From: an uncultured Eudoraea sp.
Lineage (GTDB): Bacteria > Bacteroidota > Bacteroidia > Flavobacteriales > Flavobacteriaceae
Assembly (NCBI RefSeq): GCF_947258925.1
Contig: NZ_CAMYKG010000005.1
Location: 16,596 to 80,595, forward strand
Direction of reading: 5' to 3'
DNA: 64,000 nucleotides
A model generated the notes under the pieces. The model was not told where the DNA came from and did not search any database. It was given only the letters and a program-made list of their open reading frames with translations. This document shows positions 1 to 11,400 of this stretch, one piece after another. The translations under genes and the position numbers were made by a program. Position 1 is the stretch's first letter; the number at the start of each line of letters is the position of its first letter.

Positions 1-44
1 GTTACAACGCCTATTCTTTCCTTTCTTAAATTTCTTTTTTCCAT
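1..44 (-). CDS. rpsQ: 30S ribosomal protein S17, N-terminal part only (runs off window start)
   Basis: Reverse complement of 1-44 reads ATGGAAAAAAGAAATTTAAGAAAGGAAAGAATAGGC = MEKRNLRKERIGVV, an S17 N-terminus, located directly downstream of rpmC as expected. Confidence 0.85.
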   Translation of the reverse strand, partial: MEKRNLRKERIGVV

Positions 45-57
45 AAAGCAGAACCAA

Positions 58-252
58 TTATTGGTTATCCCTTTTTGTTAATTCAGTAGCCAATTGTGCT
101 ACCGTTCTTCTTGCCTTCCTTATTTGAAGGGGGTTTTCCAGTGGAGTGACGGAGTGGGCGATTTTAAGATCTGCATGCTGCTTCTTAAAATGCGACATCT
201 TCTCCTTCAATTCTTCTACCGATAATTCATTTATTTCTGATTGTTTCATCAT
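58..252 (-). CDS. rpmC: 50S ribosomal protein L29
   Basis: ORF MKQSEINELSVEELKEKM...RRTVAQLATEL; position in S10 operon. Confidence 0.95.
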   Translation of the reverse strand: MMKQSEINELSVEELKEKMSHFKKQHADLKIAHSVTPLENPLQIRKARRTVAQLATELTKRDNQ

Positions 253-265
253 GCTAATTATAAAA

Positions 266-688
266 TTATGCCGCTTCGTAATCCCTGGCTACAATAAATT
301 TTGTCTTCACTGGTAACTTTTGCGCAGCAAGCCTTAAAGCTTCCTTAGCAATGTCCATAGGCACTCCGGAAACCTCGAACATAATCCTTCCCGGTTTAAC
401 CACAGCAACAAAGTATTCCGGAGCTCCTTTTCCTTTACCCATACGTACCTCTAAAGGCTTTTTAGTAATGGGTTTATCCGGGAAAATTTTAATCCACAAT
501 TGTCCTTGCCTTTTCATATACCTTGTCGCAGCAATACGTGCCGCCTCAATCTGACGCGAAGTAATAAAACAGGAATCCAAAGATTTAATCCCGAACATTC
601 CATTGGAAAGTTGATGCCCTCTTCCGGAATTGCCCTTCATACGTCCTTTCTGCGCTTTACGAAACTTCGTTCTTTTTGGCTGTAACAT
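266..688 (-). CDS. rplP: 50S ribosomal protein L16
   Basis: [21 protein letters not shown]...[22 protein letters not shown]. Confidence 0.98.
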   Translation of the reverse strand: MLQPKRTKFRKAQKGRMKGNSGRGHQLSNGMFGIKSLDSCFITSRQIEAARIAATRYMKRQGQLWIKIFPDKPITKKPLEVRMGKGKGAPEYFVAVVKPGRIMFEVSGVPMDIAKEALRLAAQKLPVKTKFIVARDYEAA

Positions 689-712
689 AATCTTTAACTT
701 CTTCTTTAATTA

Positions 713-1426
713 TTACTTTCTGCGACGTTGCTTCTTACCACCATCCTGCTTTCCTTTAGACTGCCCTTTAGACATGCCTACCAACGGAGAAAGTTCTCTT
801 TTACCATAAACTTCACCCTTCATGATCCATACCTTAATCCCTAATCTACCGTAGGTGGTATGAGCTTCATGAATGGCATAATCTATATCCGCCCTAAAAG
901 TGGATAAAGGAATTCTACCATCTTTATAAGATTCTGACCTTGCCATTTCCGCACCATTCAATCTTCCTGCAATCTGAATTTTGATTCCCTCCGCATTCAT
1001 TCTCATTGCGGCAGCAATAGCCATTTTAATCGCTCTCCTGTAAGAAATTCTATTTTCTATTTGTCTGGCCACACTGGCAGCTACAAGATTTGCATCTACT
1101 TCTGGCCTTTTTATTTCGAAAATATTTATCTGAACTTCCTTATCCGTAATTTTCTTGAGCTCCTCTTTTAATTTATCTACTTCCTGACCACCTTTCCCGA
1201 TAATTATCCCGGGTCTTGCCGTCGTGATAGTAACAGTAATTAACTTTAAGGTTCTTTCTATAATTACTCTGGACACACTAGCCTTTGCCAAACGTGCATG
1301 AACATATTTTCTTATCTTATCATCTTCGGCCAGTTTGTCACCATAATCGTTTCCACCATACCAGTTAGATTCCCATCCCCTGATTATACCTAGACGATTG
1401 CCGATTGGATTTGTTTTTTGTCCCAT
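713..1426 (-). CDS. rpsC: 30S ribosomal protein S3
   Basis: [24 protein letters not shown] motif [14 protein letters not shown]. Confidence 0.98.
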   Translation of the reverse strand: MGQKTNPIGNRLGIIRGWESNWYGGNDYGDKLAEDDKIRKYVHARLAKASVSRVIIERTLKLITVTITTARPGIIIGKGGQEVDKLKEELKKITDKEVQINIFEIKRPEVDANLVAASVARQIENRISYRRAIKMAIAAAMRMNAEGIKIQIAGRLNGAEMARSESYKDGRIPLSTFRADIDYAIHEAHTTYGRLGIKVWIMKGEVYGKRELSPLVGMSKGQSKGKQDGGKKQRRRK

Positions 1427-1436
1427 ACTAAAAGTT

Positions 1437-1844
1437 CTAGCTTTGTGTATTATTGTTAGATCCCAAAACCAAGGTTACGTGGTTGGAACGTTTTCTTATT
1501 CTATGAGCTCTCCCTTGCGGTGCCGGTCTTAATCTTTTCAGCATACGACCACTGTCCACAGTAATTTCCTTAATAAACAATTCAGCTTCTTCAACATCTG
1601 CTTCTTCATTTTTAGCCTGCCAGTTAGCTATTGCAGATAACAATAACTTTTCTAACCTGCGGGAGGCTTCTTTAGGACTGAATCTTAGAATAGCAAGTGC
1701 CTTTTCAACTTCCGCTCCCCTTACCAAATCTGCTACCAAACGCATTTTTCTTGGTGAAGTAGGGCAGTTATTTAACTTTGCAAAAGCTATTTTTTGCTTT
1801 TCTGCTTTTAGTCTTTCGGCCATTTGTTTTTTTCGAACTCCCAT
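1437..1844 (-). CDS. rplV: 50S ribosomal protein L22
   Basis: [18 protein letters not shown]...[22 protein letters not shown]. Confidence 0.98.
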   Translation of the reverse strand: MGVRKKQMAERLKAEKQKIAFAKLNNCPTSPRKMRLVADLVRGAEVEKALAILRFSPKEASRRLEKLLLSAIANWQAKNEEADVEEAELFIKEITVDSGRMLKRLRPAPQGRAHRIRKRSNHVTLVLGSNNNTQS

Positions 1845-1851
1845 AGCTTAC

Positions 1852-2130
1852 TTACTTTTTACCTTTATTTTTTGCCCCTGCGTGACCTCGGAAAGATCTT
1901 GTTGGGGAAAATTCGCCTAATTTATGTCCTACCATATTCTCAGTAACATAAACAGGTACAAATTGTCTTCCGTTATGAACCGCTATTGTCTGACCTACAA
2001 AGTCGGGAGTAATTGTTGATGCTCTTGACCAGGTCTTAATAACTGTCTTTTTACCGGACTCTAAATTCAGCTGGACTTTTTTATCCAGGCTATAATGAAC
2101 GTAAGGTCCTTTTTTTAGTGAACGTGCCAT
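1852..2130 (-). CDS. rpsS: 30S ribosomal protein S19
   Basis: [19 protein letters not shown]...[18 protein letters not shown]. Confidence 0.98.
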   Translation of the reverse strand: MARSLKKGPYVHYSLDKKVQLNLESGKKTVIKTWSRASTITPDFVGQTIAVHNGRQFVPVYVTENMVGHKLGEFSPTRSFRGHAGAKNKGKK

Positions 2131-2144
2131 TTCTTTCTACTTTT

Positions 2145-3179
2145 TTATTTCTTTCTACGTTCTAATATATACCTATTTGTATCCTTGGTTTTGGATCTGG
2201 TCCTGTATCCTTTAGCAGGAATTCCATTCTTAGATCTTGGATGTCCTCCGGACGCCCTGCCTTCACCACCACCCATTGGGTGATCCACAGGATTCATCGC
2301 CACCGGTCTTGTTCTTGGTCTTCTGCCAAGCCATCTGCTTCTACCGGCTTTTCCGGAAACAATTAACTGGTGATCAGAATTAGACACCGCACCAATAGTT
2401 CCAAAGCAATTAGCAAGGACTAATCTTGTTTCTCCGGAAGGTAATTTTATAGTGGCATACTTTCCTTCTCTTGCCATTAGCTGAGCAAAAGTTCCAGCAC
2501 TTCTCGCCATTGTAGCTCCCTGACCAGGACGTAATTCAATACAAGAAATAATTGTTCCTAAAGGAATTTTACTCAATGGAAGTGCATTCCCGATCTCAGG
2601 AGCCGCTTTTTCCCCGGAGGAAATTTTCTGACCAACCTGTAAACCGTTTTGAGCAATTATATATCTCTTTTCACCATCAGTGTATTCCACTAAAGCAATA
2701 AAAGCTGTTCTATTAGGATCATACTGGATAGACTTTACTTCAGCAGTTACGTCTTTCTTATCCCGTTTGAAATCAATAATACGATACCTCCTTTTATGCC
2801 CTCCACCTCTATGGCGAATGGTCATTTTTCCTTGACTGTTTCTACCTCCAGACCTTTTTAACGGAGCAAGCAAGCTTTTCTCCGGCTTATCAGCAGTAAT
2901 GGCGTCAAACCCGTTTACTACTTTAAAACGCTGTCCTGGAGTGATCGGTTTTACATTTGACTTCCCATGTTGAACCCCTGTTTTTGTGAAACGGGTTTTG
3001 CGTGAAGGTCCATAATTCATTGTCCGAACTTTCTTTACTGAAACACCATAAGCTGCTTCAACGGCATCTTTGATCTGTAGTTTATTGGCCTTAGGATCAA
3101 CAACAAAACCATAGCGATTATATAACTCGCTATCCGCTGTCATTTTTTCCGTTATAATTGGCTTTATCAACACACTCAT
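2145..3179 (-). CDS. rplW-rplB: Fused 50S ribosomal protein L23 (truncated C-terminus, ~2955-3179) and L2 (lacking its usual start and first residues, ~2145-2954), single 344-aa ORF
   Basis: aa 1-75 [14 protein letters not shown]...[15 protein letters not shown] = L23; aa 76 onward [20 protein letters not shown]...[20 protein letters not shown] = L2. Junction codons cat ggg aag tca aat gta aaa ccg atc act are in frame with no stop. Confidence 0.93.
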   Translation of the reverse strand: MSVLIKPIITEKMTADSELYNRYGFVVDPKANKLQIKDAVEAAYGVSVKKVRTMNYGPSRKTRFTKTGVQHGKSNVKPITPGQRFKVVNGFDAITADKPEKSLLAPLKRSGGRNSQGKMTIRHRGGGHKRRYRIIDFKRDKKDVTAEVKSIQYDPNRTAFIALVEYTDGEKRYIIAQNGLQVGQKISSGEKAAPEIGNALPLSKIPLGTIISCIELRPGQGATMARSAGTFAQLMAREGKYATIKLPSGETRLVLANCFGTIGAVSNSDHQLIVSGKAGRSRWLGRRPRTRPVAMNPVDHPMGGGEGRASGGHPRSKNGIPAKGYRTRSKTKDTNRYILERRKK

Positions 3180-3186
3180 GTCTTAC

Positions 3187-3816
3187 CTATTTAATTAAGT
3201 TCGATTCAATTCCTTCTATGGAACCTTCTAAAAGAACAATTTGATTTGCATTAAGAATTTTGTAAGTGCTTAATTCTGAATTAGTTACAACTTCATAACC
3301 TTTCAAATTACGCGACGACAAATATACGTTATTATTTGAATCGCCCAACACAAACAAAGACTTTTTGTTTTCCAATCCTAAGGATTTCAAAACCTGAACG
3401 AATTCTTTGGTCTTTGGAGAGTCAAAATTAAAGTCTTCGACAACCATAATAGCCTTATCCTGATTCTTAAGACTCAAGGCTGATTTTCTCGCTAACCTCT
3501 TTAAATTCTTATTCAATTTTTGGGTATAATCCTTAGGCCTTGGCCCAAAAATCCTTCCTCCACCACGAAAAATCGGGGATTTAATACTTCCTGCCCGAGC
3601 AGTCCCTGTTCCCTTTTGTTTTTTAATCTTCCTGGTACTTCCAACAATCTCCGCTCTTTCCTTGGCTTTGTGCGTACCCTGTCTTTGATGAGCCATGTAC
3701 TGCTTAACATCCAAATAAATAGCATGGTTGTTCGGTTCTATTTTATAAACTGCATCTGAAAGGTCCACCTTCCGGCCAGTTTCTTTTCCTTTTACATCTA
3801 AAACTGCTACCTTCAT
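3187..3816 (-). CDS. rplD: 50S ribosomal protein L4
   Basis: [19 protein letters not shown]...[28 protein letters not shown]. Confidence 0.98.
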   Translation of the reverse strand: MKVAVLDVKGKETGRKVDLSDAVYKIEPNNHAIYLDVKQYMAHQRQGTHKAKERAEIVGSTRKIKKQKGTGTARAGSIKSPIFRGGGRIFGPRPKDYTQKLNKNLKRLARKSALSLKNQDKAIMVVEDFNFDSPKTKEFVQVLKSLGLENKKSLFVLGDSNNNVYLSSRNLKGYEVVTNSELSTYKILNANQIVLLEGSIEGIESNLIK

Positions 3817-4433
3817 TATTTCTCTATCGTTACGTACGCATTTTTATGACCGGGCACACAACCTTTTAAAACCAAAAGATTCTTTTCCGGAACAATTTTT
3901 AAAACTCTGAGGTTTTGAACGGTAACCCTACTGCCACCCATTCTTCCTGCCATTTTCATTCCCTTAAAAACTCGTGAAGGATATGAAGCGGCCCCGATTG
4001 AACCGGGAGCTCTCAACCTGTTATGCTGACCATGAGTGGCCTGCCCGACTCCCGCAAAACCATGTCTCTTAACCACACCCTGAAAACCTTTTCCTTTGGA
4101 TATGGCCGACACATCAACAAATTCACCTTCAACAAATACGTCAACACCCAGGGTGTCTCCTAATTTGTGTTCTCCTTCATAATCCCGGAATTCGACGACT
4201 TTCTTTTTGGAGGAAGAACCTGCTTTTTTAAAATGGCCTGTTTCAGCCTTATTAGCACGTTTTTCTGCCTTGTCATCGAAACCAAGCTGAAGGGCATTGT
4301 ACCCGTCTACCTCTTCGGTTCTGACTTGGGTAACTACACATGGCCCAGCCTCTATGACAGTACAGGGAATGTTCTTCCCATTATCGTCAAAAATGCTGGT
4401 CATGCCTACTTTTTTTCCAATTAACCCAGACAT
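3816..4433 (-). CDS. rplC: 50S ribosomal protein L3
   Basis: [32 protein letters not shown]...[13 protein letters not shown]. Confidence 0.98.
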   Translation of the reverse strand: MSGLIGKKVGMTSIFDDNGKNIPCTVIEAGPCVVTQVRTEEVDGYNALQLGFDDKAEKRANKAETGHFKKAGSSSKKKVVEFRDYEGEHKLGDTLGVDVFVEGEFVDVSAISKGKGFQGVVKRHGFAGVGQATHGQHNRLRAPGSIGAASYPSRVFKGMKMAGRMGGSRVTVQNLRVLKIVPEKNLLVLKGCVPGHKNAYVTIEK

Positions 4434-4479
4434 ATTATTATTGTTATTTATTAATTATTCTTAAACTTTATTTTTCTTC

Positions 4480-4512
4480 CAAAAAAAACAGGATCAAAAA
4501 CAATTCGATCCC
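4480..4512 (-). terminator. Attenuator/terminator-like hairpin between rpsJ and rplC
   Basis: Minus strand reads GGATCGAA-TTGTT-TTTGATCC (4491-4511) followed by TGTTTTTTTTGG; 8-bp stem plus U-tract inside a 158-bp non-coding gap. Confidence 0.5.
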
Positions 4513-4591
4513 GAATATATTTTTGTTGCCGTTTTTCCTTTGCGAAACGCTCCGGACATGTTATCCGTTTCAACCGAAACGAAATATACTA

Positions 4592-4897
4592 TCACACTTT
4601 TATCTCAACCTCAACACCACTGGGAAGTTCTAACTTCATAAGGGCATCAATGGTTTTTGATGAAGAACTATAAATATCCAGTAGTCTTTTATAAGAACTT
4701 AACTGGAATTGTTCCCTTGATTTTTTGTTCACGTGAGGCGAACGCAAAACCGTAAATATCTTTTTATGCGTTGGTAAAGGAATCGGCCCTGTTACAACAG
4801 CACCGGTCGTTTTTACCGTTTTTACGATTTTCTCCGCAGATTTATCTACCAGATTATGATCGTATGATTTTAGTTTTATTCTAATTTTCTGACTCAT
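4592..4897 (-). CDS. rpsJ: 30S ribosomal protein S10
   Basis: [25 protein letters not shown]...[13 protein letters not shown]. Confidence 0.98.
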   Translation of the reverse strand: MSQKIRIKLKSYDHNLVDKSAEKIVKTVKTTGAVVTGPIPLPTHKKIFTVLRSPHVNKKSREQFQLSSYKRLLDIYSSSSKTIDALMKLELPSGVEVEIKV

Positions 4898-4908
4898 AAT
4901 ACTAAAAT

Positions 4909-7035
4909 TTAGGCCGTTACACCTGTTGCTGCTTTTACCACTTCCTCAGCTAATCCTGAAGGAGTTTCTGCATAATGTGAAAATTCCATAGTTGAAGTTG
5001 CTCTGCCCGAAGACAACGTCCTAAGTGCAGTTACATATCCAAACATCTCTGAAAGAGGCACATCAGCCTTAATTACTTTAGAACCTGCTCTGTCATCCAT
5101 ATTATTTACGTGACCTCTCCTTCTGTTAAGGTCTCCAACAATATCTCCCATATTTTCTTCAGGAGTTAATACTTCCAACTTCATAATAGGTTCCATAAGC
5201 ACCGCTCTCGCAGCCCTTGCAGCTTCTTTATATCCTATTTTTGCTGCCAGTTCAAAAGATAAGGAATCAGAATCCACAGGATGGAAAGATCCATCTTTAA
5301 GTGTAACCTTCATACTATCCATTTCAAATCCGGCTAAAGGCCCATTCTTCATGGCCTCTTTAAATCCTTTCTCCACAGATGGAATATATTCCCTGGGTAT
5401 ATTACCCCCTTTGATCATATTCACAAATTCCAATCCGGCTTCACCATCCTCTCTTGGTTCCATCGTAAAGACAATGTCCGCAAATTTTCCACGACCACCG
5501 GTTTGCTTTTTATAAATTTCCCTGTGATCTGCACTTTTGGTTATTGCCTCTTTATACTCAACCTGAGGTTGCCCCTGGTTAACATCTACCTTAAACTCTC
5601 TTCTAAGGCGGTCCACAATAATATCAAGATGCAACTCTCCCATTCCGGAAATAATTGTCTGGCCTGATGCTTCATCTGTCTTAACCACGAAAGTGGGATC
5701 TTCTTCGGCCAACTTAGCCAGGGACATACCCAATTTATCCACATCGGCTTTTGTCTTAGGCTCAACCGCTATCCCGATTACAGGATCCGGGAAATTCATA
5801 CTTTCCAGGATAATTGGATGTTTTTCATCCGATAGTGTATCCCCGGTCTTAATATCCTTAAAACCTACAGCTGCACCAATATCACCTGCCGCAATAGATT
5901 CTACGGCATTTTGTTTATTGGAATGCATCTGGTAAATTCTTGAAATTCTTTCTTTATTACCTGAGCGGTTATTAAGTACATATGATCCTGCGTTCAGCTT
6001 ACCAGAATATGCTCTGAAGAATGCCAAACGACCTACAAAGGGATCCGTGGCAATTTTAAATGCCAGAGCCGAAAAAGGCTCATTGATATCCGGCTTTCTT
6101 AAAACTTCTTTTTCTGTTCTAGGATCTATTCCGGTTATCCCTTCTTTATCCATTGGCGAAGGCAAATATCTACATACTGCGTCAAGTAGAAATTGTACCC
6201 CCTTATTTTTAAATGAAGAACCGCAAATCATTGGGATAATACTCATATCCATAACCGCTGCTCTAAGAGCTGCATGTACTTCGTCTTCAGTAATTGAGTC
6301 TTCGTCCTCAAAGAACTTCTCCATTAAAGTTTCATCGTATTCCGCAACTGCTTCAATTAAGGCGGCGCGATATTCATGCACTTCCTCCTTCATTTCTTCC
6401 GGGATATCGATGATATCAAAAGAAGAACCCATGTCTTCTTCATGCCAAACAATGGCACGATTCTTAACCAGATCAACAATACCTTTAAAATCTGCCTCTT
6501 CACCAATTGGCAATACAATTGGTACGGCATTAGATTTCAACATATCCTTTACCTGCTTACTAACCATCAGGAAGTTAGATCCCTGTCTATCCATTTTATT
6601 TACAAAGCCAATTCTTGGCACTTTGTAATTGTCAGCTAACCTCCAATTGGTTTCCGACTGTGGTTCAACACCGTCTACTGCACTAAACAGAAAAACCAAA
6701 CCGTCTAATACCCTTAGGGAACGATTTACCTCAACAGTAAAATCTACGTGTCCGGGGGTATCAATTATGTTAAAGTGGTATGGTTTTGACTCAGGTATTA
6801 ATTGTCCATTCTTGGTTGGGAAATCCCAGGTACAGGTTGTCGCAGCCGAGGTAATAGTTATTCCCCTTTCCTGCTCCTGTGCCATCCAGTCCATAGTGGC
6901 AGCACCATCATGCACCTCACCTATTTTATGGCTTACACCTGTGTAAAATAAAATACGTTCCGTAGTAGTGGTCTTGCCGGCATCAATATGAGCTGCAATA
7001 CCTATGTTCCTTGTATATTTTAAATCTCTTGCCAT
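4909..7035 (-). CDS. fusA: Elongation factor G
   Basis: [34 protein letters not shown] motifs [13 protein letters not shown]. Confidence 0.98.
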   Translation of the reverse strand: MARDLKYTRNIGIAAHIDAGKTTTTERILFYTGVSHKIGEVHDGAATMDWMAQEQERGITITSAATTCTWDFPTKNGQLIPESKPYHFNIIDTPGHVDFTVEVNRSLRVLDGLVFLFSAVDGVEPQSETNWRLADNYKVPRIGFVNKMDRQGSNFLMVSKQVKDMLKSNAVPIVLPIGEEADFKGIVDLVKNRAIVWHEEDMGSSFDIIDIPEEMKEEVHEYRAALIEAVAEYDETLMEKFFEDEDSITEDEVHAALRAAVMDMSIIPMICGSSFKNKGVQFLLDAVCRYLPSPMDKEGITGIDPRTEKEVLRKPDINEPFSALAFKIATDPFVGRLAFFRAYSGKLNAGSYVLNNRSGNKERISRIYQMHSNKQNAVESIAAGDIGAAVGFKDIKTGDTLSDEKHPIILESMNFPDPVIGIAVEPKTKADVDKLGMSLAKLAEEDPTFVVKTDEASGQTIISGMGELHLDIIVDRLRREFKVDVNQGQPQVEYKEAITKSADHREIYKKQTGGRGKFADIVFTMEPREDGEAGLEFVNMIKGGNIPREYIPSVEKGFKEAMKNGPLAGFEMDSMKVTLKDGSFHPVDSDSLSFELAAKIGYKEAARAARAVLMEPIMKLEVLTPEENMGDIVGDLNRRRGHVNNMDDRAGSKVIKADVPLSEMFGYVTALRTLSSGRATSTMEFSHYAETPSGLAEEVVKAATGVTA

Positions 7036-7041
7036 TTTTTC

Positions 7042-7518
7042 TTAAAATCTAAAGTGGGAAAATGCCTTGTTTGCCTCTGCCATTTTATGTGTATCCACCC
7101 TCCTTTTAACCGCTGCACCTTCTTCTTTTGACGCAGCTAATATTTCTCCGGCCAATTTCTGTGCCATGGACTTTTCATTTCGCTTTCTTGCAAAGCTTAT
7201 AAGCCATTTCATGGCAGTAGAAATTTTTCTATCCGGTCTTATTTGCATAGGTATCTGAAAAGTAGCACCTCCTACCCTTCTGCTTCTAACCTCAACGTGT
7301 GGCATTACATTGGAAAGAGCTTCTTTCCATAATTCCAGCGCTGGTTTCTCTTCATCAGTTTTCTTTTCTTCTACAATGTCAATAGCATCGTAGAAAACTT
7401 TAAAGGCAACTGATTTTTTACCATCCCACATTAACATATTCACAAAACGCGTTACCAGTTGGTCATTAAACCTCGGATCCGGTAATAGTGGTCTTTTTTT
7501 CGCCTGTCTTTTTCTCAT
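7042..7518 (-). CDS. rpsG: 30S ribosomal protein S7
   Basis: [36 protein letters not shown]. Confidence 0.98.
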   Translation of the reverse strand: MRKRQAKKRPLLPDPRFNDQLVTRFVNMLMWDGKKSVAFKVFYDAIDIVEEKKTDEEKPALELWKEALSNVMPHVEVRSRRVGGATFQIPMQIRPDRKISTAMKWLISFARKRNEKSMAQKLAGEILAASKEEGAAVKRRVDTHKMAEANKAFSHFRF

Positions 7519-7540
7519 CGCTTTTTCTTAATCGTTTAGA

Positions 7541-7900
7541 TTACTTTTTAGGGCGTTTTGCACCGTACTTAGATCTTCTTTGGGTTCTTCCTGCAACACC
7601 TGCTGTGTCTAAAGCTCCTCTTACAATGTGATATCTAACTCCCGGCAAATCTTTCACCCTTCCGCCTCTAACCAATACTATCGAGTGCTCCTGGAGATTG
7701 TGACCCTCGCCCGGGATGTATGCGTTTACCTCTTTACCATTTGTTAACCTTACCCTTGCAACTTTTCGCATTGCAGAATTTGGCTTTTTAGGCGTAGTGG
7801 TATAAACCCGCGTACAAACCCCTCTTCGCTGGGGGCACGAATCCAAAGCAGCCGATTTACTCTTCTTGGTAATTGTGGCCCTTCCTTTTCGTGTTGGCAT
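7541..7900 (-). CDS. rpsL: 30S ribosomal protein S12 with a short N-terminus
   Basis: [52 protein letters not shown]; the usual MPTIQQLVRKGR start lacks IQQLV. Confidence 0.96.
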   Translation of the reverse strand: MPTRKGRATITKKSKSAALDSCPQRRGVCTRVYTTTPKKPNSAMRKVARVRLTNGKEVNAYIPGEGHNLQEHSIVLVRGGRVKDLPGVRYHIVRGALDTAGVAGRTQRRSKYGAKRPKK

Positions 7901-8420
7901 ACTATTTTTTATCTATAAATCCTACCCTCATTTAAGGGCTGGCAAATGTAGTAATTATTCATTATAATTCAAATCCATTCTGATAATTTTCTTTGATTTT
8001 TTTATGACCCAAATTCTCTGATGCTTTTTTTGGCAGAAAAAGGAAAACATATACCTTATTATATATACCCTATTATACACATTTCAATTTTGAATATTTA
8101 TTAATTAAAATTCCACCATAGAATATGCAGAATATGATAGTGACCTGCTATTGCCAAATAGATTTTAGGTGAGAGTTTTAAGAAGGTTCCGATTATTGAT
8201 TCCCTAATTTTTTTCTTAACAAAACAATGTTTATCCATTTTATTGGGATAATCTTAATTCATATGTTATTTTTTTAACACTTTATTTGTCATTTTTTTAA
8301 CATTAGCCCGCCAAATTGTTTTTTTTATCTGCCCGTATTCTTAAAGTTTTATTAAAATATGTTTGGATTATTAACATGAAATTAGGATTTTCGCAGTTAG
8401 CTAATTCAAATAATTATAAA

Positions 8421-11400
8421 ATGAGAACAAATTTAAATGGAATCTTGACGCTACTTTTGGCGTTTGTTGTGCATTTATCATTTGCGCAAGACAAGACGAT
8501 TTCAGGTAAGGTCACTGATTTTGAAGGTTTACCTTTACCTGGTGTAAACATCTTGGTTGAAGGTACTACTACAGGTACTCAAACTGATTTCGATGGTTTA
8601 TACGAGATTAGAGCGCAAGAAGGTCAGGCGTTAATCTTTACCTACATTGGTCAAAAAGATGTGCGCGTCGTCATTGGAGCTGCTCTAAACTATGATGTGC
8701 AAATGCAGGAAGATGCGCAAGCCCTTGAAGAGGTTGTAGTAACAGCTCAGGGTATCAAACAGGAAAAAAAGGCATTAGGTTATGCCGTAACAACTGTTGA
8801 TTCTGAAGAACTGGAATCCAGGGCAGATACCGATATCGGTAAAATCCTTCGTGGTAAAGCCGCGGGTGTGAGGATTACAGGTACTGGTGGTGTTACAGGT
8901 AGTGGTACAAACATCGTTATCCGTGGGGCTTCATCTATTACAGGGAATAACCAACCCTTATTTATTGTTGATGGTATCCCTTTTGATGCTGGTTCAAATA
9001 CAGCGAACCAGGATGCATCTTCCGGTAGCTTCCAATCTGCTAACGTAGCCAGTAGGTTTGCTGATTTGGATCCTAATGATATAGAAAATGTAAACATCTT
9101 AAAGGGGCTTAGTGCAACGGCTATTTATGGTAGTGCTGGTCGTAATGGGGTAATCCTTATTACAACGAAATCCGGGGCAACGAGTAACAAGAAATTTGAG
9201 GTATCAGTAAATACCTCTATGTTCTTTAATGATGTTGTGCTTCCGGATTACCAGAATAACTGGGGTAATGGTTTCCAAAATGTTTATGGTGCCTTCTTTA
9301 GTAACTGGGGTGCAAACTTTGCAAGCCAGCGTACTATCCCGAATGCATTCAGGAATATGTTGTTGAACAATTTCGGGGTAGAACCTTCTGTTCTTTTCCC
9401 GGATCGCGCAGATTTGGACTCTCCGGAACAAGTATACAGACCTTATGATTCCCAAAAGGCCTTCTTCCGAACAGGTGCCATCAGCACGATCTCCGTTACG
9501 GCAGCAGGAAGTTTTGAAAAAGGTAATTATAGTGTTTCCTATGGTAATACGCAGGATCAGGGATTTATTCCCAATAACCGATTGATCAGAAATAACTTTT
9601 CAGTAGGTGGTACATATAGGTTTGATAATAAATTAACCGTCTCCGGTAAATTAAATTATGTTCAAAATGATATCTCATCACCATTTACTGATGCTTCTAC
9701 AGGTAGTGACGTAACAAGTTCTACTGCCGGTACAGGTGGTGTTAGTTCGATATGGAATATCTTATACCTGCCCAGGAGTGTTGATATCACAGAGCCATCC
9801 CAACATCCAATTACAGGGGAAAGCCTTTGGTATAGAGGGGGTAATGACAGAACCAATCCGGTTTGGACACTAAATAATACCAAATCCACGAACAATACGA
9901 ACAGGGCATTTGGGGCATTTAATGTCAAATATGATATCGCAGACTGGATTAATATAAATTGGAGAACCACTCTAGATAATGCAATTACTTCTTCTGAAAG
10001 ATCTATTAATAAAGGTTCTAATGATGGTCTGCATCCAAACGGTTATTTACAAACCACAGTTGCGAACAATACCATTTGGGATCATACCTTTTTCGCATCG
10101 GTGAATAAGTCCCTTGGCGAAAATTGGGGTATAAATGGTTCTCTAGGTCTAACGGCAAGACGAATTGTTTTTGAACGACAGGGTAATGAAAGCAGGGATC
10201 AGATAGTATTTGGTCTTCAAAATCATGCCAACTATGTAAACCATAGTCCAATAATTGAAGGAACCGCATTTCCTGCAAATACAACGGCTTATCAGCGAGA
10301 AACTGAAAGTAATAACCCGGCGGTATATGCTACTGCAACGGCAGATTACAAAGGATGGTTATTCTTAACTGCAAATGCAAGGGAAGATTGGTTTTCAGGT
10401 TTAGAAAAAGACAATAGAGCTCAATTCTCATGGGGTGCATCTGCTTCATGGATTCCTACTTTGACTTTTGCAGATATACGCTCACAAAATGGGCTTAACT
10501 ATTTAAAGGTAAGAGCATCTTATGGTACTGCTCCTGGTTTCCCAGGTCTGTATAGAACAAGAAATATCCTGAACTTAAACCCTGCGGCCTTCCAGTCAGC
10601 TAATGGAGCTACTGTTACAACAACAAGTGTTGATAACCTTTTAGCAAACTCGAATTTAACACCGGAACTATCTGAAGAAATAGAAGCTGGTATAGAGGCA
10701 AGATTTTTTGATAACCGCCTGGGATTTGACTTTACCTATTACACCAGGGAAACGAAAGATCAAATTATTAACAGACCCATCCCACCGGAAAGTGGATTTA
10801 CCACTACAACGGTAAACGCGGGTAATGTTACCAACAAAGGTGTTGAACTTGCTTTTGACGGGACCCCCGTTCAATCTGAAAACTGGACCTGGAATATAAA
10901 TGGTAATTATACAATTAATGAGAGTACCGTTTCAGGTTTAGAGGAAGGTGAACAAATCTATGTAGGTGGTATTTTTAATGTTCCTTCCAACCAGGCTATT
11001 AATGGGCAACCATTAGGTGTTGTCCTGGGAAGTGCTGTACTTAGAGATGATGCAGGAAATCGTTTGATAAATGAAAATGGTTACTGGATTCAGGATCCTG
11101 AGAACAGACTAATAGCGGATCCTAATCCGGACTGGTTCATGACAATAGGCACGAGTTTAAGGTTTAAATCTTTGACCTTGAGCATGCAGTGGGAATACCA
11201 GCAAGGTGGTGATATTGTATCTACAACTATTGGTGCTATTACCGGTAGGGGATTATCTCAGGAAACAGACTTTGACAGAACGCAAAGTATTATTTTACCT
11301 GGTATCAGACAATCCACCGGACAGCCAAATGACATTCAGACAACGGCTACTGAAGCATATTTCAATAACATAGGCTTTGGAACCGATGAGTTAACTGTCT

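Noticed and set aside
4434-4908. No tuf gene between fusA and rpsJ
   Set aside because: Absence of tuf here is usual for Bacteroidota, where it sits elsewhere, so it is not counted as a loss.
6047-6628. 193-aa plus-strand ORF (and other plus-strand ORFs) antisense to fusA
   Set aside because: Lies fully inside the strongly supported EF-G gene on the other strand; Ser/Ile/Leu-rich composition is typical of a shadow ORF.
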